From an uncultured Porphyromonadaceae bacterium (GTDB lineage Bacteria; Bacteroidota; Bacteroidia; Bacteroidales; Muribaculaceae): DNA of 42,395 nucleotides. Below the pieces are notes generated by a model. That model searched no databases, was not told where the DNA came from, and was given only the letters and a program-made list of their open reading frames with translations. The position numbers were made by a program, and so were the translations under genes. The DNA lies in assembly GCA_947174305.1 (NCBI GenBank), contig CAMWIH010000005.1:1-42395 (forward strand), written 5' to 3'. Shown one piece after another: positions 13,550 through 21,208 of this stretch (the first letter of the stretch is position 1; each line of letters starts with the position of its first letter).

Positions 13550-14676
13550 AAATTATCATTGCTTCAGATTCGTTCAAGGGATCGCTTACAAGTGAGGAGG
13601 TAGGAAAGGCCGCCGGCAAGGGAATTAAAACTGCTCTTACGGATGCGCAGGTGGAAATTGTGCCTGTAGCCGACGGAGGGGAGGGAACGGTGGATGCCTT
13701 GTGCTGTTGCCTGAACGGTGAGAAGGTTAGAGTGAAAGTTTCGGATCCCCACGGGGATGTAATAACCGCTGAATATGCCATCTCCGGCGACACCGCCATA
13801 ATAGAGATTGCTTCGGCAAGCGGCCTGACGCTCATCCCTCCCGAAAGACGCAATCCACGTCTGACCACCTCGTTCGGCACCGGCGAACTGATTCGCGATG
13901 CCCTCACAAGAGGTTGCCGAAATTTTCTTATAGGCTTAGGGGGCAGTGCCACAAATGATGCCGGAGTCGGCATGCTTTCTGCTCTCGGGTTCCGGTTTCA
14001 TGACAATGAGGGGAAGATAATCAGAGGCTGCGGAGAAGAAGTGGGTAAAATAACATCGATAGATTTCTCTCATGCCATGCCGGAACTTAAAGAAGCCAAA
14101 TTCACCGTTGCCTGCGATGTAACGAATCCCCTGACTGGACCGAATGGAGCAAGCCGAATCTTCGGACCACAGAAAGGGGCGGATTCAGAGTCAGTGAAGG
14201 AACTTGATGAGGCTCTTGTTTCCTTTGCCCAGATAAGCGCAAAGACTCTTGGCAGCGATTTCTCCACCCATCCGGGAGCGGGAGCGGCGGGAGGGCTCGG
14301 ATTCGCTTTCCTCTCATTTTTGAACGGCAACTTGCGCCCGGGGATTGAGATGGTGCTTGATGCGGTCGGTTTTGACAGCAGGATTGAGGGAGCTTCTCTG
14401 ATTATTACAGGGGAAGGGAAGCTCGACCGACAGACCTGCATGGGGAAAGCCCCTTACGGAGTGTTGCAACGCGCCAAAACTAAAGGGATTCCTGTAATAG
14501 CCATCGGGGGCGCGATAGAGCCGGATGCAATCGAAACATTGATGCACGCAGGATTCCGTGCAGCCTTCCCTATTGTTTCAGGACCTATCCCAGTTAAAGA
14601 GGCCATGCGCCCGGAAATAGCTGCCGCCAATGTCGAGCGGACGGTGGGGCAGCTAATGAGAGTATTCAAGACATAA
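13540..14676 (+). CDS. Glycerate kinase, class I (GarK/GlxK type)
   Basis: 378 residues, normal for the family. It phosphorylates D-glycerate, usually giving 2-phosphoglycerate, and links glyoxylate or serine breakdown to glycolysis. The N-terminus KIIIASDSFKGSLTS (4-18) is the family signature. The glycine-rich LIGLGGSATNDAGVGML (about 129-145) and ITGEGKLDRQTCMGKAP (about 288-304) blocks are intact. Its start overlaps the end of the GNAT gene by ten bases, so the kinase is now transcribed with the candidate toxin-antitoxin genes. I see no separate promoter within the GNAT coding sequence, but I did not test this exhaustively. A strong hairpin follows its stop codon. Confidence 0.93.
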   Translation: MPIKIIIASDSFKGSLTSEEVGKAAGKGIKTALTDAQVEIVPVADGGEGTVDALCCCLNGEKVRVKVSDPHGDVITAEYAISGDTAIIEIASASGLTLIPPERRNPRLTTSFGTGELIRDALTRGCRNFLIGLGGSATNDAGVGMLSALGFRFHDNEGKIIRGCGEEVGKITSIDFSHAMPELKEAKFTVACDVTNPLTGPNGASRIFGPQKGADSESVKELDEALVSFAQISAKTLGSDFSTHPGAGAAGGLGFAFLSFLNGNLRPGIEMVLDAVGFDSRIEGASLIITGEGKLDRQTCMGKAPYGVLQRAKTKGIPVIAIGGAIEPDAIETLMHAGFRAAFPIVSGPIPVKEAMRPEIAAANVERTVGQLMRVFKT

Positions 14677-14680
14677 TGAA

Positions 14681-14716
14681 GAAGACCGCGTAGAACCTGA
14701 ATTCTACGCGGTCTTC
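14681..14716. terminator. Hairpin between glycerate kinase and tRNA-Gln
   Basis: A perfect 15-base stem: GAAGACCGCGTAGAA (14681-14695) and its complement (14702-14716) with a six-base loop. It begins five bases after the glycerate kinase stop and lies six bases from the tRNA 3' end, so it probably stops converging transcripts from both sides. Neither side has a long T tract. Confidence 0.75.
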
Positions 14717-14721
14717 CAATG

Positions 14722-14792
14722 TTGTCTTACCAAGATTCGAACTTGGACTGAAGGAACCAAAAACCTTAGTGCTACCATTACACCATAAGACA
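14722..14792 (-). tRNA. tRNA-Gln (anticodon UUG)
   Basis: Read on the minus strand the acceptor arms TGTCTTA and TAAGACA pair over seven bases. The D arm is GTGT-loop-GCAC with GG in the loop. The anticodon loop reads TTTTGGT, placing TTG at positions 34-36. The T arm CCAAG-TTCGAAT-CTTGG is perfect. The discriminator is A and CCA is not encoded. The 31-39 pair of the anticodon stem is a T-T mismatch. Confidence 0.92.
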
Positions 14793-14844
14793 ATCTTCCG
14801 GCCTTAGACTCCGCCCCGAAGGGGTTCAAATCTCAAAGCAGTTG

Positions 14845-14875
14845 CAAATTTACAAACTTTTTTTTACTTTTACAA
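14845..14875 (-). promoter_or_regulatory. tRNA-Gln promoter
   Basis: On the minus strand TTG (14875-14873) and TAAATTTG (14852-14845) are spaced by 20 bases, a match to the Bacteroides consensus. The predicted start lies about 45 bases before the mature tRNA 5' end at 14792. Confidence 0.7.
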
Positions 14876-14907
14876 TAAATTTCGAAACTTTTCAAGGCAT
14901 TTTTACA

Positions 14908-15381
14908 ATGAAAGGCGCTTTAATCATACTTGCTGTGACTGTGCTCACCGGCATTATCCTATATATTCTTGACCGCAGGAACCAATCCAAGGCTCCGGCA
15001 AATGAGGGAGAAGCCGATGTGACACCACCTTCTCATAATCCTCGCTTGAGCACGGAGAACCGCGAAGAGACCGCTTCTGATGAACCTGCCGAGACCACAG
15101 GGAACGGTGAATGTTGCGGTCTTCATCTTGTTTGCGAGAAGGAACTTGAGGCCATTGCCAATGATCAGACACTATATTATGATGATGAGGAACTGGATCG
15201 GTTTGCAAACCGGAATCCGGAGGATTACAATGCCGAGGAAACGGAAGAATTTCGCGAAATTATGCTGACACTCCTTCCGCAGGATGTGCCCGGATGGGCG
15301 CGAAGCCTTGACCGTCGCAACATACGTCCACCACAGGAGATTCGCGACGAGCTGCTCATCATGCTTCAGGAATTAGTTTAG
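14908..15381 (+). CDS. Small membrane-anchored acidic protein, conserved hypothetical
   Basis: 157 residues. One N-terminal transmembrane segment (about 4-20, ALIILAVTVLTGIILYI) is followed by an acidic, serine- and proline-containing linker (about 25-65). A compact helical domain follows (about 68-157), beginning CCGLHLVCEKE and containing PQDVPGWARSLDRRNI and RDELLIMLQEL. I recognise the pattern as a conserved Bacteroidales protein of unknown function. I took the ATG at 14908 because the 22 residues before it overlap the divergent tRNA-Gln promoter and look non-coding. Orientation opposite to both tRNAs. Confidence 0.75.
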   Translation: MKGALIILAVTVLTGIILYILDRRNQSKAPANEGEADVTPPSHNPRLSTENREETASDEPAETTGNGECCGLHLVCEKELEAIANDQTLYYDDEELDRFANRNPEDYNAEETEEFREIMLTLLPQDVPGWARSLDRRNIRPPQEIRDELLIMLQELV

Positions 15382-15436
15382 ATTATTGCATCATGATGAA
15401 ACATAATGCAACATGATTTATCATGACAGGATTAAA

Positions 15437-15476
15437 ACAATACGGACTGCTTTCTCACGAAAACAGTCCGTATTGT
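15437..15476 (-). terminator. Terminator downstream of tRNA-Val
   Basis: A perfect 13-base stem: ACAATACGGACTG (15437-15449) and CAGTCCGTATTGT (15464-15476). On the minus strand it is followed by TTTAATCC, and it lies two bases beyond the tRNA-Val discriminator. It also closes the plus-strand gene ending at 15381. Confidence 0.8.
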
Positions 15477-15477
15477 G

Positions 15478-15552
15478 TGGGCGTTGACGGATTCGAACCG
15501 CCGACCCTCTGCTTGTAAGGCAGATGCTCTAAACCAGCTGAGCTAAACGCCC
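15478..15552 (-). tRNA. tRNA-Val (anticodon UAC)
   Basis: On the minus strand GGGCGTT pairs with AACGCCC. The D arm is AGCTCAGCTGGTTTAGAGC, and the anticodon arm TCTGC-CTTACAA-GCAGA puts TAC at 34-36. The T arm GGCGG-TTCGAAT-CCGTC has the standard TTCGAAT loop. Discriminator A; CCA not encoded. Confidence 0.95.
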
Positions 15553-15562
15553 GATTGCAGTG

Positions 15563-15594
15563 CAAAGTTACATCTTTTTTTTAAAACACACAAA
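15563..15594 (-). promoter_or_regulatory. tRNA-Val promoter
   Basis: On the minus strand TTTG (15594-15591) and TAACTTTG (15570-15563) are separated by 20 bases, an exact match to the Bacteroides promoter. The -7 element ends only 11 bases before the mature tRNA. Confidence 0.8.
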
Positions 15595-15689
15595 AATTTT
15601 TGCTATTTTTGTCAAAAATTTTTATCTCACTCTCTTTCCACACATCACTCCTCCCCCTTCTCCTCTTCATTTTTAATTCGAAATTCACT

Positions 15690-16967
15690 ATGGTTATGTC
15701 ACATAACGATGTCAAAAACATAAGGATAGCCGACTTCGACTATCCATTGCCCGACGAACGGATAGCGCGTCATCCCTTGGCTGAGCGCGACAGGTGCCAC
15801 CTCTTGGTCTCGCTTCCCGATGGTGAAATATTGCATAAATCCTTTTCCGACCTTCCGCAGTTGCTCCCGCCGGACTCTTTTTTGGTGTGCAACGATACGC
15901 GGGTGATAAATGCGCGCATCGCTTTCCGCAAAGCCACGGGGTCTCGAATCGAAATCTTCCTTCTCGAGCCTATTGCGCCCGAAGATTACCTGCTGATGTT
16001 TCAATCCACCGGCTCTTGCCGATGGAGTTGCCTGGTAGGAAATCTCAAAAGGTGGAAGGATAATCCTTTGGTTAAGGAACTTGAAATCGACGGCCGGAAG
16101 GTTACGCTCTCCGCATACCGTGGCGAACCACGACCGGGGAATGCCCATGAAATAGAGTTCCGCTGGGATGATCCCGAACTCACTTTCGCTTCCATTGTGG
16201 ATGCCGCCGGCTACATCCCCATCCCCCCTTATCTCAAAAGAGACTCCGAGGCTTCGGACGCTGATGACTATCAGACGGTCTATGCCCGCTTCAAGGGTTC
16301 AGTGGCGGCTCCGACAGCCGGGCTTCATTTCACCTCACGCGTTTTCGACAATCTCCGCGAACGCAACATCACCATGCTTCCGCTTACTCTCCATGTGGGC
16401 GCCGGCACATTCCAGCCTGTTAAATCGGAAGAGATCGGCGACCACCCGATGCATACTGAGACTTTTTCGGTGACACGCCAACTTATTGGCAATCTCATAT
16501 CTGCCAAAAAGGAGGGGAGGAACATCACCGCTGTTGGCACCACGAGTGTACGCACCCTCGAATCACTCCCATATTTAGGCGCCGCTTTAAAGGGGGGCGA
16601 CCTGTCGCTAAATGTGAAGCAGTGGTGGCCATACGGAGACAATTGCCCCAATCCCCCTGCCGACACGGTGGATGCCCTGCAAGCCATTGCAGACTACATG
16701 GATGTCAAACGCATACCCTCACTCACTGCCGCCACCTCAATAATGATTGCACCGGGGTTTGAATGGAGGTTAGTTGACACTATGGTGACCAATTTCCATC
16801 AGCCTCAGTCAACTCTCCTTCTCCTTGTCTCCTCTTTCCTTGAGCGCGATTTCAACCCCTCAAAGGCACGGTTGCCTCATTGGAAAAAGATGTATGAAGA
16901 GGCTTTGAGCCTTGACTACCGCTTCCTCTCCTACGGTGATGCCTGTCTCCTCTTTCCCCTAAAATAA
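15690..16967 (+). CDS. queA: S-adenosylmethionine:tRNA ribosyltransferase-isomerase
   Basis: 425 residues. Transfers and isomerises the ribose of SAM onto 7-aminomethyl-7-deazaguanine in tRNA, the penultimate step of queuosine formation. Family features in order: IADFDYPLPDERIARHPLAERD near the start, LVCNDTRVINAR (about 67-78), the VAAPTAGLHFT active-site block (about 206-216), and GAGTFQPVK (about 238-246). Near the C-terminus is MVTNFHQPQSTLLLLVSSFL (about 364-383). Roughly 60 residues longer than the E. coli protein. The open frame extends to 15600, but the extra part is a T-rich leader, so I take the ATG at 15690 (ATG at 15696 is also possible). TATTTTTG at 15604-15611 is a candidate -7 element. 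Confidence 0.95.
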   Translation: MVMSHNDVKNIRIADFDYPLPDERIARHPLAERDRCHLLVSLPDGEILHKSFSDLPQLLPPDSFLVCNDTRVINARIAFRKATGSRIEIFLLEPIAPEDYLLMFQSTGSCRWSCLVGNLKRWKDNPLVKELEIDGRKVTLSAYRGEPRPGNAHEIEFRWDDPELTFASIVDAAGYIPIPPYLKRDSEASDADDYQTVYARFKGSVAAPTAGLHFTSRVFDNLRERNITMLPLTLHVGAGTFQPVKSEEIGDHPMHTETFSVTRQLIGNLISAKKEGRNITAVGTTSVRTLESLPYLGAALKGGDLSLNVKQWWPYGDNCPNPPADTVDALQAIADYMDVKRIPSLTAATSIMIAPGFEWRLVDTMVTNFHQPQSTLLLLVSSFLERDFNPSKARLPHWKKMYEEALSLDYRFLSYGDACLLFPLK

Positions 16968-17035
16968 ACAAGAAAGCCCGACAAGAAAGAAAAGAGAGGT
17001 TCGTAAAATTCGCAAAATAAGAAAGAAAAAAACAA

Positions 17036-18391
17036 ATGATAATCAATATCCCAATGAAAGGAATACAGTTAGTTTACGACCGGAAGCGAGAGGATGAAAT
17101 CATTGTCACGCTCCCCACCTCGAAAAGTATGGCGGCGCGCGCGCTGATAATCGGGGCACTTGCCGGCGTGCGACCCTCGGGAATCAGCAATCTTCCTGTC
17201 TGCACCGACACCACCGAGTTGACCGCCTCCATAAACTCCTTGCTTGACGTGATCTCCTCCCCTGCCGACAGAATCGGGATGAGCAACCCGGAGCCGGTAT
17301 GCCTGAACCTCAATCTCGGATTGGGGGGCACCTCCCTGCGTTTCTTCACTGCGCTGGCCTCCTCCATTCCCTCGACGGAAATGGAGATTGATTGCGCCGC
17401 GCCACTGAAGAAGCGTCCCTTGGCACCCTTGTGCGAAGCCTTGAACACAGCCGGCGCCGAGATAGGTTATCTCGGCACACCCGGTTACCCTCCTCTCTTC
17501 ATAAAGGGGACTCATATTCCGGGAGGGGAACGGGAAATTTCCGCCTCCATCAGCTCACAGTTCGTGTCGGCCATGATCATGTGTGCCCCTTACTGGAAGG
17601 AGGGCCTCAAGCTGAGCCTCACGGGCGACCATCCGGTATCCTTCCCCTATATAGACATGACGGTGAAGATGATGCTACGAGCCGGAGCCGAGGTTGGCAT
17701 CTCAGACGATCACCGGACTATATCGGTAGGACGCAATCAGTATATCCCAAGCCGGATAGGGACGCTCTCCCCGGAAGCAGATTGGAGCGCGGCAAGCTAT
17801 TTCTACGAGCTGGCCCTTGTGTTGCCCGAGAGGAGAATAGAGATCTCATCGCTTACGCCACCTCACGACAGCCTGCAAGGCGACAGCAAATGCGCTGAAA
17901 TTTTCAATTTGCTTGGGGTGGTGACAACCTTCAATGACGACGGGAGCGCCTCGCTAACCTGCGACAAAAGGAAACGAGATTCAATTGCCTCCCTCTCCAC
18001 GAAATCTCCTATTGAGCTTGACATGTCGGCCACGCCCGACCTTGTTCCGGCCTTAGCCGTGGGGATGTGTATAGCCGGGATACGTTTTAACATCACCGGG
18101 ATTTCACACCTTCACCTGAAGGAAAGCGACCGCATAACAGCCTTACAGATCGAACTGGGAAAAATCGGGTATAGTCTTGAGGCAGGTCACGATTTCCTTT
18201 CCTGGAACGGAGGGCGGACACCCGTAGGTGAGAATGAGGCAATCGACACCTATCACGATCATCGGATTGCAATGGCCTTTGCTGTGGCGGCCGTAAGCCT
18301 CCCCTATCTATACATAAACGATCCGCAAGTGATTGAAAAATCTTTTCCCGATTATTTCGATATCTTGAAAAAAGCGGGATTCAAATCATAA
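17036..18391 (+). CDS. aroA: 3-phosphoshikimate 1-carboxyvinyltransferase (EPSP synthase)
   Basis: 451 residues. Joins phosphoenolpyruvate to shikimate-3-phosphate in aromatic amino acid synthesis. The N-terminal PTSKSMAARALI (27-38) carries the substrate-binding SKS. The PEP-site block reads LGLGGTSLRFFTAL (about 94-107) where many homologues have GNAGT. Later blocks are LKESDRITAL (about 361-370), YHDHRIAMAFAVAA (about 405-418) and the terminal VIEKSFPDYFDIL. The sequence is somewhat divergent from proteobacterial AroA, as is usual in this phylum. It follows queA after 68 bases on the same strand. An ATG at 17054 (M7) is an alternative start. Confidence 0.93.
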   Translation: MIINIPMKGIQLVYDRKREDEIIVTLPTSKSMAARALIIGALAGVRPSGISNLPVCTDTTELTASINSLLDVISSPADRIGMSNPEPVCLNLNLGLGGTSLRFFTALASSIPSTEMEIDCAAPLKKRPLAPLCEALNTAGAEIGYLGTPGYPPLFIKGTHIPGGEREISASISSQFVSAMIMCAPYWKEGLKLSLTGDHPVSFPYIDMTVKMMLRAGAEVGISDDHRTISVGRNQYIPSRIGTLSPEADWSAASYFYELALVLPERRIEISSLTPPHDSLQGDSKCAEIFNLLGVVTTFNDDGSASLTCDKRKRDSIASLSTKSPIELDMSATPDLVPALAVGMCIAGIRFNITGISHLHLKESDRITALQIELGKIGYSLEAGHDFLSWNGGRTPVGENEAIDTYHDHRIAMAFAVAAVSLPYLYINDPQVIEKSFPDYFDILKKAGFKS

Positions 18392-18408
18392 AAGACGTAG
18401 GCTATCAA

Positions 18409-18433
18409 TAGGGACGCACCCGGGGTGCGTCCC
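18409..18433. terminator. Dispersed palindrome TAGGGACGCACC at the aroA 3' end
   Basis: GGGACGCACC (18411-18420) and GGTGCGTCCC (18424-18433) form a ten-base stem with a three-base loop. It lies between the convergent aroA gene and the coiled-coil gene, only four bases from the latter's stop codon. A near-identical palindrome occurs at 32371-32393. It is probably a bidirectional terminator that is also a dispersed repeat. Confidence 0.7.
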
Positions 18434-18436
18434 ACA

Positions 18437-19375
18437 TTATTTCTTCATCTGGAAATGGCGTGAAGCAAGGCGATGGCCGTCGGCGAACACCTCCACGGTG
18501 TAGTCACCCGGAGTGAGGGTGGTGTTCACATCCCAATAAATTGTCAAGGGAAGTTCGTCATTGGCATATTCCACACTCCGGCTTGCCGTGGCTTCCACCG
18601 AGCGACCGTCGATGGTGAAGCTGCCGCCTCCTCCCAAGAGCGATCCTTCGGGGGTGAGGATACGCATATAGAATGTCTTCATTCCGGCAGCCGCCGTGTT
18701 GTTGGGGCTCACTGTGAAATGCACGCCCAGTGATTTAGCTTTGGTGATATTTTTCTCAACCTTCCCTTTCTTATTGTATGCAGAGAAAGAGACGCCCGTA
18801 ATGTTAAGCATCTTTGCACGCTGCACAGTCTGTGTTAGCTCGGCATTGCTGGCCGTGGCCTGGGTGACCTGAGTGCTCAATTCCTGGTTGCGCGCCTGCT
18901 GTTGTTGCACCTCCTGCTTGAGACCGGTGTTCTCGTCGCCCAGACGCTTTATCTCTTCAAGATAATGGCGCACAATCCCCTTGAGGGTTCCGATCTCAGC
19001 TTCAAGCCGCGATATTTTGTTGCGCATGGCCGCGATATCCTTCTGACTCTTGGCTGTCTTGGCTTTCTCGGCATTGAGCTCCTGAATAAGGCCCTCAACC
19101 TTCATACGGGCCTGATTATATTTCTGTACGAGAGAATCATTGTCAAGCTTGATCTCCTGCCCCTCGAATTGGCTGAACTCATTATTGAGCTGATTGAATT
19201 CGTTGGTGAGTATAAGCTGGTCGTTCACCACGGCAAGGCTATCGGCACGTGCCTGCGCGTCGTATGCCGCCTGTGTGCTGCCATTGTTAGAGACGATAAG
19301 CCAAATCACAAGCCCGATGAGGCATAGCAGCACCCCGGCCGCTCCAAAAATAACTATCTTCTGATTCTTATTCAT
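18437..19375 (-). CDS. Membrane-anchored coiled-coil protein, conserved hypothetical
   Basis: 312 residues. A lysine-containing start MNKNQK is followed by one transmembrane helix (about 7-29). A long coiled coil runs at about 35-195 with heptads rich in leucine, glutamine and glutamate. A C-terminal beta-rich domain follows (about 200-312, ending in TLTPGDYTVEVFADGHRLA-type strands, like a small immunoglobulin-like fold). By topology the coiled coil and C-terminal domain would be periplasmic. No enzyme motif is visible. I know of similar proteins in Bacteroidales but no function. Confidence 0.75.
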   Translation of the reverse strand: MNKNQKIVIFGAAGVLLCLIGLVIWLIVSNNGSTQAAYDAQARADSLAVVNDQLILTNEFNQLNNEFSQFEGQEIKLDNDSLVQKYNQARMKVEGLIQELNAEKAKTAKSQKDIAAMRNKISRLEAEIGTLKGIVRHYLEEIKRLGDENTGLKQEVQQQQARNQELSTQVTQATASNAELTQTVQRAKMLNITGVSFSAYNKKGKVEKNITKAKSLGVHFTVSPNNTAAAGMKTFYMRILTPEGSLLGGGGSFTIDGRSVEATASRSVEYANDELPLTIYWDVNTTLTPGDYTVEVFADGHRLASRHFQMKK

Positions 19376-19407
19376 AACCTTGAGACATATTTCTTTATAA
19401 TTTTAAT

Positions 19408-19755
19408 TTAATTTTCCCCAACATAACTGTTGAAAAGCCAGTCTTTATTCTCCTTGGTTGCGTCCAAATCCATTGTTTCAACCGATGAAAAGCTTATAAG
19501 ATTATTGCTATATCGCGACAAATACTCTATGTCGCTGATAGTTTTAATTGTACCATCCTTGTTAATTGAACGCACTACATCTGTCACAAAATTCAATTCT
19601 GATTCTGTGTAAAGATATTTCAATGCGGCAAGTTTTCTATTGGAGTAGCGTATATCTATGTGACTGCCATCAATGATTATTAGCCCTACACTAATACGCT
19701 CTTTTATCTGAGGCCTTATCACCGCATAAATGATACTATATTTAATTTTGCACAT
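19408..19755 (-). CDS. DUF3037-like protein, partner of the HipA-like kinase
   Basis: 115 residues. The opening IKYSIIYAVIRPQIKERISVG (about 3-23) resembles the DUF3037 pattern, in which a strand is followed by a basic turn and VGLIIID. The gene overlaps the end of the upstream HipA-like kinase gene by 14 bases, and such kinase-DUF3037 pairs recur in bacteria. The role is unknown; it may control or be the substrate of the kinase. The gene is AT-rich relative to its surroundings. Confidence 0.65.
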   Translation of the reverse strand: MCKIKYSIIYAVIRPQIKERISVGLIIIDGSHIDIRYSNRKLAALKYLYTESELNFVTDVVRSINKDGTIKTISDIEYLSRYSNNLISFSSVETMDLDATKENKDWLFNSYVGEN

Positions 19756-20551
19756 ACTTACAATCTCTTATCATTTCTAAAAAAGCATTCCAACAATTCT
19801 CCTCCCAAACAGGATCAAAAAGTTGAGTAAGCTTTCTGACAACCATATCTGCAGGAACATTCCATTCCGAAGGAAGTTGGCCAACAATGCTATTGCAAGC
19901 TTCCCGGGACAGGGAAACGGATTTGCCGTAATGTATTCTTAGTTCTTCAATCATACTCACCAATTGATCCAGAAATATCCCCTTAAATATGTGATATGCC
20001 AGATCTGACTGTAAAATTGTTTCATTCGAAGTCAGCAACGATAAGTTATAATCGAACGTTGCAGTATTAAAAATACACCCATGATCAATTGCAATAAGGT
20101 TATGACTCTGCAAATTATAAAGTAGATTGGAATTATGAAAATTCCTGTCTTCATTGCCTATCCATATGTCAAACAAGGCTATAAGGATCAACTGGCGACG
20201 CAAAGAATCGGACTCCTTTATTTTTGCATAAGACACTGCTGTTATGTCGATAGCTTCAGGGATAATCCTGGTGCCAAAAGATGGGGCGGAGAAATTGATC
20301 GAACCATAATGTGGCCAATCTATCCTTTTTATTCTGACGAAAGCCGGCTCGGGAATATTTATACCCCATATTTTCGCTAAAATGGTGCCTACTAATTCAC
20401 AAGCCAGTTTGAAGGCAGAAGATGAAGACCGCATATACTTACAAATATAACTATGACGGTCGTTACACTCCACCAAAACCGGCTCCTCTCCGGTGTGGTA
20501 TCTTCTTTTTATCCTATTTATGCTCGATAAGCAGGGAATATCCATTTGCAT
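19742..20551 (-). CDS. HipA-like kinase domain protein
   Basis: 269 residues, shorter than E. coli HipA (440) because the N-terminal HipA_N region is missing. The kinase core is visible. K38 in YICKYM is the likely ATP lysine. GNEDRNFHNSNLL (132-144) is the catalytic loop with D135 and N140. IAIDHG (153-158) supplies the metal-binding aspartate in place of DFG. HipA kinases phosphorylate seryl- or glutamyl/tryptophanyl-tRNA synthetases, but the target of this short class is unknown. It overlaps the DUF3037 gene by 14 bases and there is no HipB-like helix-turn-helix gene nearby. M3 (20545) is an alternative start. AT-rich, possibly acquired. Confidence 0.78.
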   Translation of the reverse strand: MQMDIPCLSSINRIKRRYHTGEEPVLVECNDRHSYICKYMRSSSSAFKLACELVGTILAKIWGINIPEPAFVRIKRIDWPHYGSINFSAPSFGTRIIPEAIDITAVSYAKIKESDSLRRQLILIALFDIWIGNEDRNFHNSNLLYNLQSHNLIAIDHGCIFNTATFDYNLSLLTSNETILQSDLAYHIFKGIFLDQLVSMIEELRIHYGKSVSLSREACNSIVGQLPSEWNVPADMVVRKLTQLFDPVWEENCWNAFLEMIRDCKYVQN

Positions 20552-20657
20552 GTTTTACCATAATGAACTTATACAGCAATTTTCACCGCTAAGATAATTA
20601 TAAAATGCTATATCTGCAAGTAAGCAGGCAATATCGATCAACTTATATTTATAAAGA

Positions 20658-20689
20658 AAATCGGCAATTCCGGATGGAATTACCGATTT
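20658..20689 (-). terminator. Terminator of the small lipoprotein gene
   Basis: AAATCGG-C-AATTCC (20658-20671) and GGAATT-A-CCGATTT (20676-20689) pair with one internal mismatch and a four-base loop. On the minus strand the stem is followed by CTTTAT after TTTT from the stem base. It lies 38 bases past the lipoprotein stop codon. Confidence 0.75.
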
Positions 20690-20726
20690 ATGCTCTTTGA
20701 CTTTCGTCTTGCTGTTGAAGCACTGA

Positions 20727-20930
20727 TTATTTTGCAGAATCAGCCTTTACAGAATCAGCAACGGGAGCTGCAGAGTCAGCAACTGCAGAATCAACTACAG
20801 TCTCAGTAACTTCAGTTACCTCTACGTTTGCAGTATCGTTTGCAGAATCAGCCTCAGCTGCTTTGTTACCACCGCAAGAAACGAGTGCTACGCTGAAAAG
20901 AACAGCAAGTGAATAAACTAACTTTTTCAT
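20727..20930 (-). CDS. Small lipoprotein with low-complexity acidic tail
   Basis: 67 residues. The signal peptide MKKLVYSLAVLFSVALVSC ends in the lipobox LVSC at about C19, so the mature protein is a lipid-anchored peptide of about 49 residues. The mature part is composed almost entirely of D, S, A, V, E, T and K in repeats such as DSAVADSAAPVADS. It has no folded domain that I recognise and may be a surface-exposed, disordered stalk. I chose the ATG at 20930, preceded by TTTTAAAGAG; the longer frame to 20978 reads through the leader. It has its own promoter and terminator. Confidence 0.85.
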   Translation of the reverse strand: MKKLVYSLAVLFSVALVSCGGNKAAEADSANDTANVEVTEVTETVVDSAVADSAAPVADSVKADSAK

Positions 20931-20986
20931 CTCTTTAAAATTTAAAATAATAAAACAATATTCTTTCTTTGCTATCAAAAACGGTG

Positions 20987-21018
20987 CAAAGGTAATATAA
21001 ATTTTATTTTCCGCGAAA
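20987..21018 (-). promoter_or_regulatory. Promoter of the small lipoprotein gene
   Basis: On the minus strand TACCTTTG (20994-20987) is a perfect -7 element. TTTC (21018-21015), one mismatch from TTTG, lies 20 bases upstream. The leader is about 50 bases and AT-rich. Confidence 0.65.
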
Positions 21019-21157
21019 TTTTTGCAGGTATTTTTATTATCCTATATGCAAAATTTAACATTTTAACACTTAATTGTTAAAATATTTGAGTATTTTAACA
21101 ATATACAAGACCGACTGATTCACTCGTTACTTAATCTTTCTTAGGGTATAAATACAA

Positions 21158-21188
21158 GACAGCGTGCCTTGAATAAGGACACGCTGTC
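21158..21188 (-). terminator. Terminator of the GH13 gene
   Basis: GACAGCGTG (21158-21166) and CACGCTGTC (21180-21188) form a nine-base stem 20 bases after the GH13 stop codon. On the minus strand the stem is followed by TTGTATTTAT. Confidence 0.7.
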
Positions 21189-21208
21189 AAATGTTTTTTC
21201 AAATATTT

